Shown: piece after piece, positions 39,704 through 46,343 of the stretch
Layout: each line of letters opens with the position of its first letter
Numbering within the stretch: position 1 is the first letter of the stretch
Assembly: GCA_002687275.1 (NCBI GenBank)
Contig: NYZT01000026.1
Span: 1-48,954, forward strand
Reading direction: 5' to 3'
DNA from: Candidatus Woesearchaeota archaeon
Lineage (GTDB): Archaea > Nanobdellota > Nanobdellia > Woesearchaeales > ARS49
Length of the DNA stretch: 48,954 nt
The notes under the pieces: model-generated
Told to the model about the DNA's origin: nothing
Database searches by the model: none
Seen by the model: only the letters and a program-made list of their open reading frames with translations
Translations under genes and position numbers: made by a program

Positions 39704-39811
39704 CTAAGCTGACTCCCAACATTCGTCAGCCGTATTTTCCCACAATTCTTTCATTTTTTTCTTCTGAATTTCGAGGAGAAACTTATTGTGTGAATAATTC
39801 ACCTTGTGCAT
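39704..39811 (-). CDS. Small charged protein (35 aa), candidate
   Basis: Absent from the ORF track. MHKVNYSHNKFLLEIQKKKM then KELWENTADECWESA, a short helical peptide with one Cys. TATA-like CATATAAG lies about 30 nt upstream, so it could be leaderless. It sits upstream of the ABC-2 ATPase on the same strand, with its stop about 38 nt before the ATPase start. A hairpin CCGGAAATCTTCCGG lies further upstream. Real but modest evidence; the ORF could be fortuitous. Confidence 0.35.
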   Translation of the reverse strand: MHKVNYSHNKFLLEIQKKKMKELWENTADECWESA

Positions 39812-39860
39812 GCTACTATACTAAGGTCTTGGGTCACTTATATGTTTTTCGCATAGAGGG

Positions 39861-39875
39861 CCGGAAATCTTCCGG
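39861..39875. repeat. Hairpin CCGGAAATCTTCCGG
   Basis: A 6-bp stem with a 3-nt loop between the binding-protein gene end and the small ORF. It resembles the CCGGAAAGTTTCCGG hairpins upstream of the two RHH modules (45338 and 48006). It could act as a 3'-end structure of the 39889 gene; no T-tract follows. Confidence 0.35.
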
Positions 39876-39888
39876 ATTTTCTGGTCCA

Positions 39889-40968
39889 TCACGTCAAACG
39901 AATGGCCTGTCCGTTACGCACGCGGGTGATGTGGTATTCTTTGCCAGTGTCCCATGTTTCTGGGTTGAAGGTGATGGGGCCTGCCACGCTTTGGTAGTTT
40001 TTCAGATGGGTCATTTTTTCCACGGCGCATGATGTGTCTTCGCCGCCGCAGGCATTAAACAAGTGCGCCATGAGGTGTACGGAGTCGTAGGCGTCTCTTG
40101 CCCACATGGTTGGCTCTTCTTGGTGTCTTGCTTTCCATCTTGAGACAAACTCTGCGTCCGTGATCTTTTCTTCTTTTGCGCTTAGCACTCCTTCTGCGTT
40201 TTTTCCTGCTATCTCTAGCGTGTCCGGATTGTCAATCCCTTCGATGCCGAGTATTGTTGTGGCTGATCCGAGCTCTCGTATTTGGTTGATGACCTCGCCT
40301 GCGCTGCCCCAAACGATAAGGATGGCGTCTGCATCTTTCATCTTCGTTATCATGGTACGATAGTCTGGACCCTCCCAGGGAAGGAAAGCCTCGGCAGCCA
40401 CGATGCTACCTCCTTGTTTTGTGAAGTGGTGCGTGAAATGTTCTTTGTTCTTCACCCCGTATAGATTGTCGAAGTAGATTATGCCTGCAGTACGAATGCC
40501 TGTGTTGTATGCGTGCTCTGCTAGGGTTTGCATCTGCTTTTCTAGCAGGCTTTTCGTGCTGAAGTACGTATTTCCCAGCTTGCCGAAGTTTGTTTCAGGG
40601 GTTATTCCAATAAGGTGTTCTTGCTCAGCAAACGTTGCGGTTATCTCAATAGAGCTACCGCAAAAAGGGCCCAGAAAGGCAACCACGTCGTCCACGTGTC
40701 TTAGTTTGTTTAGCGCGGTTATCGTTGGCGTGATATCGCACTTTGTATCTTCGTATATGAGTTGCAACAACCTTCCGTTCACGCCGCCTTGCGCGTTGAT
40801 TTCTTCTGCAGCAAGATCAAACCCTTTCTGCATCTCTTCTCCAAAGTAGCTTAGCGAACCGGTAAGGGGCAATAAAGCACCTGCCCGTACTGGTTCGTTC
40901 ATGGGAACCGCGCCATGGATGGTGCAGGCTGCTAGCATTAAGAACAATAGGGTATACGCATTTTTCAT
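39889..40968 (-). CDS. Type 1 periplasmic-binding-like lipoprotein, copy 2
   Basis: 359 aa from ATG 40968. Signal and lipobox LLFLMLAACTIHG, then RAGALLPLTGSLSYFGEEMQ and INAQGGVNGRLLQLIYEDTKC, the same family as copy 1 but clearly diverged. TATA ATTTATGC lies about 25 nt upstream. It is divergent from the TrmB gene at 41057, mirroring the 34375/35219 pair. No cognate permease is adjacent. It may serve as a receptor for a sensing pathway rather than uptake. Confidence 0.82.
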   Translation of the reverse strand: MKNAYTLLFLMLAACTIHGAVPMNEPVRAGALLPLTGSLSYFGEEMQKGFDLAAEEINAQGGVNGRLLQLIYEDTKCDITPTITALNKLRHVDDVVAFLGPFCGSSIEITATFAEQEHLIGITPETNFGKLGNTYFSTKSLLEKQMQTLAEHAYNTGIRTAGIIYFDNLYGVKNKEHFTHHFTKQGGSIVAAEAFLPWEGPDYRTMITKMKDADAILIVWGSAGEVINQIRELGSATTILGIEGIDNPDTLEIAGKNAEGVLSAKEEKITDAEFVSRWKARHQEEPTMWARDAYDSVHLMAHLFNACGGEDTSCAVEKMTHLKNYQSVAGPITFNPETWDTGKEYHITRVRNGQAIRLT

Positions 40969-40994
40969 GGGGATTTCTAGCCTAAGAACGCATA

Positions 40995-41048
40995 AATCAT
41001 AATGTAGTCCTAAAAAGGAGGACAACCTTTAAGTAGTCATTATTGATT
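40995..41048. promoter_or_regulatory. Candidate TrmB operator between binding protein and regulator
   Basis: AATCATAATG at 40995 and CATTATTGATT at 41038 form an inverted repeat with one extra base, symmetric around the shared promoter region. A GTCCT-AGGAC repeat lies in the middle. Such spaced half-sites suit TrmB dimers. Inference. Confidence 0.4.
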
Positions 41049-41056
41049 ATCTAGGT

Positions 41057-41794
41057 ATGGATACTTCAGTGCTCAAAGAAGCGGGTCTTACTGCGGGCGA
41101 GATTAAGGTGTACCTGGCCTTGCTGAAGCTTGGCAAGGTTAGTGCAGGACCGCTGACAGAAGATTCTGAGCTGCATCGCTCTCGCGTGTACGAGGCACTG
41201 ACTAGGCTGGTTAACAAGGGATTGGTTTCCTACACGAACAAGGCACAGACTAAGTACTTCCAAGCCAACAATCCAGAAGAGTTGCTGGATTATCTAGAAG
41301 AAAAGAAGCGCAACGTGCAATCCTTGCTACCACAGCTAAAGGCCCTGCAAGCCAAGCCTGAGGAGGCATACGAGACCGTGGTGTACGAAGGCTTTCGTGG
41401 TCTGAAAAGCATTTTTGAGAACGCAAAGCGAGACACACAAAAAGGTGGAGAGATCCTGGTGTTTGGCGCTCGGTCTGGTCACGACTTTCACAAAAAAACG
41501 TGGGAGGCGTATTTTCTGAATTACAACAAGCAGTTAGAGACCAAGAACATAGGTTTGCGTCTAATCTACAACGAGGACCTACGTGGGACGTCCGAGGCCA
41601 GGGCACACGAGAAGGGCAAGCACAACAAGATCCGATATCTTAACCACTACACGCCTGCTGGCGTCAACATCCACGGCAACAACGTCGCCGTGTTTGTCTG
41701 GAACAAGAACCTCGCCTATGTCCTCAAAGGCAAGGAAGTCGCAGATTCCTTCAGAGAATACTTCAAAGTGTTGTGGGGGGCAGCGAAGAAGTGA
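41057..41794 (+). CDS. TrmB-family transcriptional regulator
   Basis: 245 aa. AGLTAGEIKVYLALLKLGKV and SRVYEALTRLVNKGLVSY form the winged helix; VVYEGFRGLKSIFENAKRD is the sensor-domain start, and VADSFREYFKVLWGAAKK the end, nearly the same as in the TrmB at 25223. It is divergent from the lipoprotein gene at 39889. A promoter element TTTAAGTA lies about 28 nt upstream. It likely controls itself and the divergent gene. Confidence 0.83.
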   Translation: MDTSVLKEAGLTAGEIKVYLALLKLGKVSAGPLTEDSELHRSRVYEALTRLVNKGLVSYTNKAQTKYFQANNPEELLDYLEEKKRNVQSLLPQLKALQAKPEEAYETVVYEGFRGLKSIFENAKRDTQKGGEILVFGARSGHDFHKKTWEAYFLNYNKQLETKNIGLRLIYNEDLRGTSEARAHEKGKHNKIRYLNHYTPAGVNIHGNNVAVFVWNKNLAYVLKGKEVADSFREYFKVLWGAAKK

Positions 41795-41800
41795 CGCGTG

Positions 41801-42025
41801 TTATTTTCTCAACTTGAAGAATTCGTTTCTTTCCATGCCGATTTCGTCTAGAATGGCTCCGAGCAAGCCTCGACTGATATCTTTGTTTGTGTGAATTGGA
41901 ACCGTGGTTGCTCTGCCATCGTTGTGCTTGTAAAAGCGATGGCTGCCTTTTTGTCTATCGACAACAAAACCCTGCTTTTCCAAGAATTTGCACAGCTCCC
42001 GAGAAGATAGCAAGGGTAGCTTCAC
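41801..42025 (-). CDS. hicA: HicA-type toxin
   Basis: 74 aa. LLSSRELCKFLEKQGFVVDR and QKGSHRFYKHNDGRATTVPI with HTNKDISRGLLGAILDEIGM make a classic HicA double-stranded-RNA-binding fold; His in GSHRF is the usual catalytic residue. It is the downstream gene of a HicBA-type pair whose order (hicB first) is reversed relative to many bacterial loci. The start overlaps the hicB stop (ATGA). It likely degrades mRNA when the antitoxin is lost. Confidence 0.88.
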   Translation of the reverse strand: MKLPLLSSRELCKFLEKQGFVVDRQKGSHRFYKHNDGRATTVPIHTNKDISRGLLGAILDEIGMERNEFFKLRK

Positions 42026-42231
42026 GCCTCGACCTCAACGGTCTTAACGTCAACAAAGCGAGAAGTTGACTCGTCCGCTGCTTCCAGGCATACTGCAATA
42101 GCTTCTTTAATGTGATCCAAGAGCTCTTCAATAGTGTCCCCTTGGCTGAGGCAGCCCTTCAACTCAGGAACGCGACCTACAAATACTCCGTCCTCGTCCT
42201 GCTCAATAATGACGCTAAACTTTCGAGACAT
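42022..42231 (-). CDS. hicB: HicB-type antitoxin
   Basis: 69 aa from ATG 42231. SRKFSVIIEQDEDGVFVGRVPELKG, quoted only in part here as DEDGVFVGRVPELKGC, and HIKEAIAVCLEAADE are the HicB partial RNase H fold. The track ATG at 42243 is too close to the TATA box (TTATTTAAG near 42258); 42231 is 27 nt away and fits the leaderless pattern. There is no separate DNA-binding domain in the short C-terminus, so autoregulation may need the complex. Precedes hicA. Confidence 0.87.
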   Translation of the reverse strand: MSRKFSVIIEQDEDGVFVGRVPELKGCLSQGDTIEELLDHIKEAIAVCLEAADESTSRFVDVKTVEVEA

Positions 42232-42254
42232 AGGTATTTCCATGCTTTGACTGC

Positions 42255-42380
42255 TTAAATAACTTTCGTCGATGCCCCTGCTGGACTCCGGACAGATCTG
42301 TTCGGTTCTCCAAGAATGATGATGTCGAGGATGTGCTGAGCCAATCTGCCCAAAAGCAACGCAAGGTTGGTTTTAAGCAT
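42255..42380 (-). CDS. Small hydrophobic ORF (41 aa), candidate
   Basis: From ATG 42380 the translation reads MLKTNLALLLGRLAQHILDI, then IILGEPNRSVRSPAGASTKVI: a hydrophobic helix with a basic end. GGTATAAAAAACC (42402-42414) lies 27 nt upstream and also serves the pentapeptide gene on the other strand. The C-terminal codons for PAGAS cover the 16-bp copy of the tRNA-Arg 3' end (42269-42284), so the ORF may have formed across an insertion junction. Function unknown. Confidence 0.35.
   Translation of the reverse strand: MLKTNLALLLGRLAQHILDIIILGEPNRSVRSPAGASTKVI
42269..42284. repeat. Copy of tRNA-Arg 3' end (att-like direct repeat, left)
   Basis: TCGATGCCCCTGCTGG is identical to 43634-43649, which covers the acceptor 3' strand and part of the T-stem of tRNA-Arg plus four flanking bases, in the same orientation. 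Similarity continues weakly to CAGATCT. This is the pattern left by integration at a tRNA 3' end. Confidence 0.65.
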
Positions 42381-42433
42381 CCTTGAGTAAACCATCAGAT
42401 GGTTTTTTATACCTGTATTTTTTCTCCTCAGCA

Positions 42434-43570
42434 ATGACAGATACAACTTCCGAAATAACCTTGGCAGAGAAAGCAGAACAGCTTGAAGAGCGTTTTGCAC
42501 TTGAAGAATTAGAAGCCCTAGAGGCTGTTAAGGACGCAGCACAGGCTAAGAACCGAAAGGCTCTCCAAGCAGCGGTTAGCCAGGTAGGGGTGTTTGAGCA
42601 TAATTTGTTCAATGCACATGAGGAGATGCTCTCACATATTACTGTGGTCTGCGCGGCAATGCCCGATCATGCTGCCACCTTGACGAAATTGGAAAAACAG
42701 ATCGAGGTGCACGTCCAAACCGTGGTTGACGTTATCAGTGCCCAGGGTGGAAGTTTGTGGGGCTTTGCAATGGTTAGAGATGTATCCTGGCATTTGGTTC
42801 TGAGGGAGGTAACGCGTGTCGAGAATGCCCTGAAAGCATGGGTCGCTCTTGGCCTGCAGGTGCTGGAAGAATTCAAAGTCCAAAAAAAAGAATACTCCGC
42901 TTTGCTTACGTCTGCACAAGACCGAATCCTTGGATTGCTTCGCGGAGACCACTCACAAGAAAAACGTACCCGGGTGTGGAACCGTTGGTCGAGAGTTATT
43001 ACTGACCGAAAATTTGACAACCTTAACTTGAAGGGGGCCAATCTCGCAGGTTTTGATTTGCATGAATTCAAATTCTTTGGAAAGACTAATTTAAAAGATG
43101 CCAATCTGCAGCATGCCAACTTGACAGGTGTGCACTTGGCTAGAAATATCATCTCGTCTGCTGACCTGTCTGGAGTTAATTTGTCGGGTGCTGACCTGAC
43201 GGGTGCGGTAGTGTGGGGTGTTAATTTGACGGGTGCCAAATTGGTGGGGGCCCAGATGTCTAACTCTACATGGAAGGGTTCTAATTTAAAGGAGGCAGAT
43301 CTCAGGGGGGCTATGATGGAGCATGCCTCGTTTCAGGGCGTCAATTTTAGTGGAGCCAATCTTCAAAATGCTTACATGGTCCAAACCGCCCTATGGGATG
43401 CACTTCTAGAAGGGGCCGATCTGAAGGGTGCTAACCTTCGAGAAGTGCAGTTGTCTGGCGCAGACCTGAAAGGGGCAAAGAACTTGACCGTTGAGCAGTT
43501 TGAGAGTAGATACTCGCGTGATAGTCCACCCAAGAGTCTTCCCTCGCATCTTCAGCAAGAAACCCCGTGA
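42434..43570 (+). CDS. Pentapeptide-repeat protein with helical N-terminal domain
   Basis: 378 aa from ATG 42434 (TTTTATACC 27 nt upstream). Residues 1-190 are helical (TLAEKAEQLEERFALEELEA and similar). From about residue 195 A(D/N)LxG repeats run to near the end (NLKGANLAGFDLHEF, ANLTGVHLA, VNLSGADLTGAVVWG, ADLKGANLREVQLSG), giving a right-handed beta-helix. Such proteins can mimic DNA or bind partners; no target is evident. The gene is the only sizeable cargo between the two tRNA-Arg-end repeats, so it may have arrived as an insertion. Confidence 0.85.
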   Translation: MTDTTSEITLAEKAEQLEERFALEELEALEAVKDAAQAKNRKALQAAVSQVGVFEHNLFNAHEEMLSHITVVCAAMPDHAATLTKLEKQIEVHVQTVVDVISAQGGSLWGFAMVRDVSWHLVLREVTRVENALKAWVALGLQVLEEFKVQKKEYSALLTSAQDRILGLLRGDHSQEKRTRVWNRWSRVITDRKFDNLNLKGANLAGFDLHEFKFFGKTNLKDANLQHANLTGVHLARNIISSADLSGVNLSGADLTGAVVWGVNLTGAKLVGAQMSNSTWKGSNLKEADLRGAMMEHASFQGVNFSGANLQNAYMVQTALWDALLEGADLKGANLREVQLSGADLKGAKNLTVEQFESRYSRDSPPKSLPSHLQQETP

Positions 43571-43633
43571 TTATTTGCTCGTTCACGGATCCCTCCTTGA
43601 GTGGTGGCGCCCGGGGGAACCGAGCATATGTGC

Positions 43634-43649
43634 TCGATGCCCCTGCTGG
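43634..43649. repeat. tRNA-Arg 3' end repeat (att-like direct repeat, right)
   Basis: TCGATGCCCCTGCTGG, identical to 42269-42284. It lies at the 3' end of tRNA-Arg and marks the right boundary of the 1.35-kb segment holding the pentapeptide gene. An adjoining hairpin CGAGCA-TATG-TGCTCG (43621-43636) lies just outside the tRNA. Confidence 0.65.
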
Positions 43650-43709
43650 GAGTCGAACCCAGATCTTACCGACCGCAACGGTACAGTCTATCCATTAGCC
43701 TACAGGGGC
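43638..43709 (-). tRNA. tRNA-Arg (GCG)
   Basis: Read on the minus strand: acceptor GCCCCTG/CAGGGGC with A73, anticodon stem TACCG/CGGTA with loop TTGCGGT (anticodon GCG), T-arm CTGGG-TTCGACT-CCCAG; 72 nt and intronless. The D-stem (GGCT/GACT) pairs poorly with one C-A mismatch. A TTTATAAA promoter box lies about 27 nt upstream on the minus strand. No CCA is encoded. Its 3' end is repeated at 42269. Confidence 0.92.
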
Positions 43710-43753
43710 GTAGGACGTAAGAACTGTCGTGGGTTTATAAAGCTTGTAGCCTT

Positions 43754-45181
43754 CTACTTTACCAGCCGGCTTTGGACAACGTTCTCGCCCATTTGCTTTT
43801 TGAGATCGCGAGCCACGGCCTGTCCTAGTAAGCGGTTGAGCATGTCAAACTTCGTACGCTTTACATCAACAGCCGTTTTAACACCGTTGTTGAACAGCGT
43901 TCTTGCTCTGACTCTTCCGATACCTTTGAAGCGGATTAGGTCGAGCAGTTCTTCTTTGACACCGTTTTGCAATCGTAGTTTTGTTTTGTACACTCTTTTG
44001 GAAAGCTCTCGTTGCCCGGATATTTTGGCGATTTCCATGGCTGCGTACGTCAACCATTTTGCTTTCTCAATTTTGTTGCGTAATTCTCCGGGTGTGATGT
44101 TTTTTGTTTCGAGTATGACTGCTTCATTTTTTTCGTCCATCCAATCTTTCAACACAGTTGCTGTTTTCAATGCAGGAAGGTAGTCTTCAGAAAAGACATC
44201 ATCCACGTCTTCTTCTAGAGCCACTTGTTGCAGGCTTTCGTATTCTGCCTGGCGTATGCCAAACAAGGGTTTCATTTCTACGCAATCGCAAAGCAGGTAC
44301 AACAGTCCTGTGTCGGTCATGTGCGTGTTTAGTTCTGTTCGTATCTTGTGTGCGGTTAATGGATCGATGTACAACTCTGCAACTCTTCTTCCTAATCGTG
44401 TTGCCTCTAGTGTTTTTCCTTTTTTGATCTGCTCGATTTCTTCTAAGAGGTTTACCATGCGTTCGATGATTTCTTCTATCTCGTGATGGTCTTCATACTG
44501 GTGGGCCCAGAAAGTTTTGGAAAAAAAGTCCCTGAGTTGTTCTTGTGTTCTTGCAATTCGGGTGACGATTAAACTTAACACATACGTTCTTAGGACGGGT
44601 TCTACGGCAAGTTTGGATAAAATATTTTCTGGTTCGCCGTTGATGTACTCGTCAACGATGTGCTCTGCGTCATCTTCGCTATTCGCGATGCATATTGCTT
44701 CGCCAAAGGTGTCGTATTTTGGTCGTCCTGCACGACCGGCCATCTGGTGGTATTCTAGCACGGGTATGAAATTCATGCCAAAACTGTCAAAGCGTTTCAA
44801 ATCTCGAATGATGGCTCTAAACGCGGGAAGGTCGAGGCCTGCTGCTAGGGTTGGCGTGCACGCGATTATTTTGATGGTGCCGTCGCGAAAGCCATCTTCC
44901 ACTAATGTTTTTTGTTTCGAGTGCAAGCCTGCATGATGGAAGGCCGTGCCTTTTTGTACGCAACGGTACAAGCGTTCGCATTGTTTGGTGGGCGTGGGAA
45001 GCACGTTTCTTACTTTTTCTGCTAGTGCCTCGCAGGAGAGATTGGTTTTCTTACTGATGCTTTCGGCTTCTTTTTCCGCACTTCTTTTTGTGTTCACAAA
45101 CACCAACGCTTGCTTGTCCTTTGCGATGGTGTCTAGAGCTAGATTTATGGTGTGCTCTTTGGCTATTTGCTTTATTTCCAC
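43754..45181 (-). CDS. hel308: Hel308-type helicase lacking RecA domain 1 (C-terminal part)
   Basis: About 475 aa from GTG 45181 (the track ATG is 45223). Present: QALVFVNTKRSAEKEAES (motif IV region), AFHHAGLHSKQKTLVEDGF, CTPTLAAGLDLPAFRAIIRD, YHQMAGRAGRPKYD (motif VI), the winged helix and ratchet (LYIDPLTAHKIRTEL, ATVLKDWMDEKNE) and the C-terminal FKGIGRVRARTLFNNGV helix-hairpin-helix. Missing: the whole first RecA domain with the Q motif, Walker A and DExH. It therefore cannot hydrolyse ATP alone. TTTATAAA about 25 nt before GTG 45181 also serves tRNA-Ile. Split gene or decayed remnant. Confidence 0.82.
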   Translation of the reverse strand: MEIKQIAKEHTINLALDTIAKDKQALVFVNTKRSAEKEAESISKKTNLSCEALAEKVRNVLPTPTKQCERLYRCVQKGTAFHHAGLHSKQKTLVEDGFRDGTIKIIACTPTLAAGLDLPAFRAIIRDLKRFDSFGMNFIPVLEYHQMAGRAGRPKYDTFGEAICIANSEDDAEHIVDEYINGEPENILSKLAVEPVLRTYVLSLIVTRIARTQEQLRDFFSKTFWAHQYEDHHEIEEIIERMVNLLEEIEQIKKGKTLEATRLGRRVAELYIDPLTAHKIRTELNTHMTDTGLLYLLCDCVEMKPLFGIRQAEYESLQQVALEEDVDDVFSEDYLPALKTATVLKDWMDEKNEAVILETKNITPGELRNKIEKAKWLTYAAMEIAKISGQRELSKRVYKTKLRLQNGVKEELLDLIRFKGIGRVRARTLFNNGVKTAVDVKRTKFDMLNRLLGQAVARDLKKQMGENVVQSRLVK

Positions 45182-45201
45182 GTGTTTTCCAAGGAGCGAA
45201 A

Positions 45202-45210
45202 GTTTATAAA
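45202..45210. promoter_or_regulatory. Bidirectional TATA box between hel308 and tRNA-Ile
   Basis: A TTTATAAA box lies about 29 nt before tRNA-Ile on the plus strand and about 25 nt before GTG 45181 of the hel308 part on the minus strand. It overlaps the coding-like extension used by the track's ATG 45223, which argues for the shorter helicase start. Confidence 0.5.
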
Positions 45211-45234
45211 CCCTTGTCGGCATTTAATAAGCAT

Positions 45235-45309
45235 GGTCCCGTAGCTCAGCCTGGTTAGAGCGCCGCTCTGATAAGGCGGAGGTCCGGTGTTCGAATCACC
45301 GCGGGACCA
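45235..45309 (+). tRNA. tRNA-Ile (GAT)
   Basis: Acceptor GGTCCCG/CGGGACC with A73, D-arm GCTC/GAGC, anticodon stem CCGCT/GGCGG with loop CTGATAA (anticodon GAT), T-arm CGGTG-TTCGAAT-CACCG; 75 nt, intronless, no CCA. Its 3' half is the source of three downstream repeats (46057, 46751, 47943), so this tRNA anchors a chain of inserted modules. Confidence 0.95.
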
Positions 45310-45337
45310 TTCATTATTTCTGCAAGTTGAGGTATTG

Positions 45338-45352
45338 CCGGAAAGTTTCCGG
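45338..45352. repeat. Hairpin CCGGAAAGTTTCCGG upstream of RHH module 1
   Basis: A perfect 7-bp inverted repeat around one G, about 15 nt upstream of the module promoter. The same element, one base off, precedes module 2 at 48006. A similar one is at 39861. Confidence 0.45.
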
Positions 45353-45363
45353 GATACAAATCG

Positions 45364-45389
45364 AAAGGTATATAAATGGTAATACCTTT
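45364..45389. promoter_or_regulatory. Operator-promoter of RHH module 1
   Basis: AAAGGTAT-(10 nt)-ATACCTTT flanks the TATA box TATATAAATGG of the RHH gene, so a repressor bound here would block TBP/TFB. Module 2 has the same arrangement with one change (48032-48057). Autoregulation by the RHH protein is likely. Confidence 0.6.
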
Positions 45390-45398
45390 GTAATTCGT

Positions 45399-45803
45399 AT
45401 GGTTACAGAAATTATTCCAACGAAGTTTCCAGAGCAAGATGTGAAAGCAATGGATGCACTCATAAAAAAAGGAGTCTTTATTTCCCGAAGCGACCTGATT
45501 AGAGACGCTGCTCGAGAGAAAATTAGGGAAGTTAAGGCACCAAATGAGTTTGAGAAAGCCGTAAAGGTAATGGCTGCAAAAGGCGATTTTTCCAGCCTAG
45601 AAGGCAGGACCTTAGCATCTCTTTTCTTGAATCCGGAAAAACAGGGGTTTAATCCTGCTGAAAAAAAGACTATTGCCAAACTTCTTCGTCATCCATTTAA
45701 AATTCTAAAAAAACTTAGAACAAGAGTTGAATTGACAGATAATGGCCAGAAGATTGCCCGAGGTTATCTGAAGGGCTTGGCCTTTGCTCAAACACTTGCA
45801 TGA
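45399..45803 (+). CDS. RHH DNA-binding protein of module 1
   Basis: 134 aa from ATG 45399 (27 nt after the TATA box). Residues 1-40 (TKFPEQDVKAMDALIKKGVF, SRSDLIRDAAREKIRE) form a ribbon-helix-helix domain. The rest (FNPAEKKTIAKLLRHPFKI, VELTDNGQKIARGYLKG) resembles a winged-helix domain. The stop overlaps the next ATG by 4 nt. The copy at 48067 differs at about a dozen residues. Toxin-antitoxin-like in architecture, but no toxin motif is visible. Confidence 0.72.
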   Translation: MVTEIIPTKFPEQDVKAMDALIKKGVFISRSDLIRDAAREKIREVKAPNEFEKAVKVMAAKGDFSSLEGRTLASLFLNPEKQGFNPAEKKTIAKLLRHPFKILKKLRTRVELTDNGQKIARGYLKGLAFAQTLA

Positions 45804-46054
45804 CCTCATTGGAAGGGAAGGATCTAGAAATTTTTTGCAAAACCGCTAAAACTATTTTCAAAAAAGGCCATCTTAATTTCGATGCCATTTTACGTTTTAT
45901 CGGGTCAAGGAATCATAAGCAAGACCAGAAAACGTTAGAAAAGTTGTATAAACTTGGCTTAATAGTAAAGCATAGGTCTGATACTTATGAGCTTTCTAGT
46001 ATTGGGAGAATGCTTGCAATGGATCAGTGTGAGTGGTTTAAGGAGCGCCATTAA
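45800..46054 (+). CDS. Small winged-helix-like protein of module 1
   Basis: 84 aa. TSLEGKDLEIFCKTAKTIFK then LNFDAILRFIGSRNHKQDQK and KLGLIVKHRSDTYELSSIGR: helical then a beta wing, as in small archaeal winged-helix proteins. The opening TSLEG echoes SSLEG in its upstream partner, hinting at shared ancestry. It starts within the stop of the RHH gene (ATGA). Nearly identical copy at 48468. Ends 3 nt before the tRNA-Ile 3'-end repeat. Confidence 0.65.
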   Translation: MTSLEGKDLEIFCKTAKTIFKKGHLNFDAILRFIGSRNHKQDQKTLEKLYKLGLIVKHRSDTYELSSIGRMLAMDQCEWFKERH

Positions 46055-46056
46055 AA

Positions 46057-46075
46057 CACCGCGGGACCATTCATT
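46057..46075 (+). repeat. tRNA-Ile 3'-end repeat R2
   Basis: CACCGCGGGACCATTCATT, identical to 45297-45315: the T-stem 3' strand, the acceptor 3' strand, A73 and the next five bases of the tRNA-Ile locus. It marks the end of module 1 and the start of the 46071-46747 module. Confidence 0.85.
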
Positions 46076-46325
46076 CTATTAAGTCCTCAATATCCTCTCT
46101 CTTTTTCGGATTGAGACTAACTTCTAATCCGTAATGTGTTGGCTTGGAAAGCAGTAATTTATCTTTCAATAATTCTTCAATGGCTTTCTTAACCTCTTTT
46201 GACACTCTGAGAGTGTTGGAGAGCCCTTTTGGCAAGTTATTGATATTGGTATGCTTGTGCAGCCACATTCGTTTCCTGTACAATTTTCGCACGATAAATT
46301 TCTGTATGACTTGCTTCTCATCCAT
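46071..46325 (-). CDS. Small basic hypothetical protein
   Basis: 84 aa. MDEKQVIQKFIVRKLYRKRM then WLHKHTNINNLPKGLSNT and VKKAIEELLKDKLLLSKPTH, a probable small winged helix. The stop codon is formed inside the tRNA-Ile 3'-end repeat R2. The promoter (TTAATATAAC about 27 nt upstream) is part of the 29-nt block shared with the gene at 3172. Divergent from the wHTH gene at 46427. No family recognised. Confidence 0.55.
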   Translation of the reverse strand: MDEKQVIQKFIVRKLYRKRMWLHKHTNINNLPKGLSNTLRVSKEVKKAIEELLKDKLLLSKPTHYGLEVSLNPKKREDIEDLIE

Positions 46326-46343
46326 GGATTCTCTAATAGGGAG

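Noticed and set aside
39781-39888. Intrinsic terminator after the lipoprotein gene at 39889
   Set aside because: The CCGGAA/TTCCGG hairpin is not followed by a T-tract; listed only as a repeat.
42269-42350. A second complete tRNA-Arg at the left repeat
   Set aside because: Only the 3' end matches; the remaining sequence cannot form D and anticodon arms.
43491-44183. 230-aa plus-strand ORF across tRNA-Arg and the hel308 3' end
   Set aside because: Runs through a tRNA gene and antisense to conserved Hel308 sequence.
45223-45437. 60-aa minus-strand ORF 45255-45437 over tRNA-Ile
   Set aside because: Mostly reverse complement of the tRNA and leader; no independent support.
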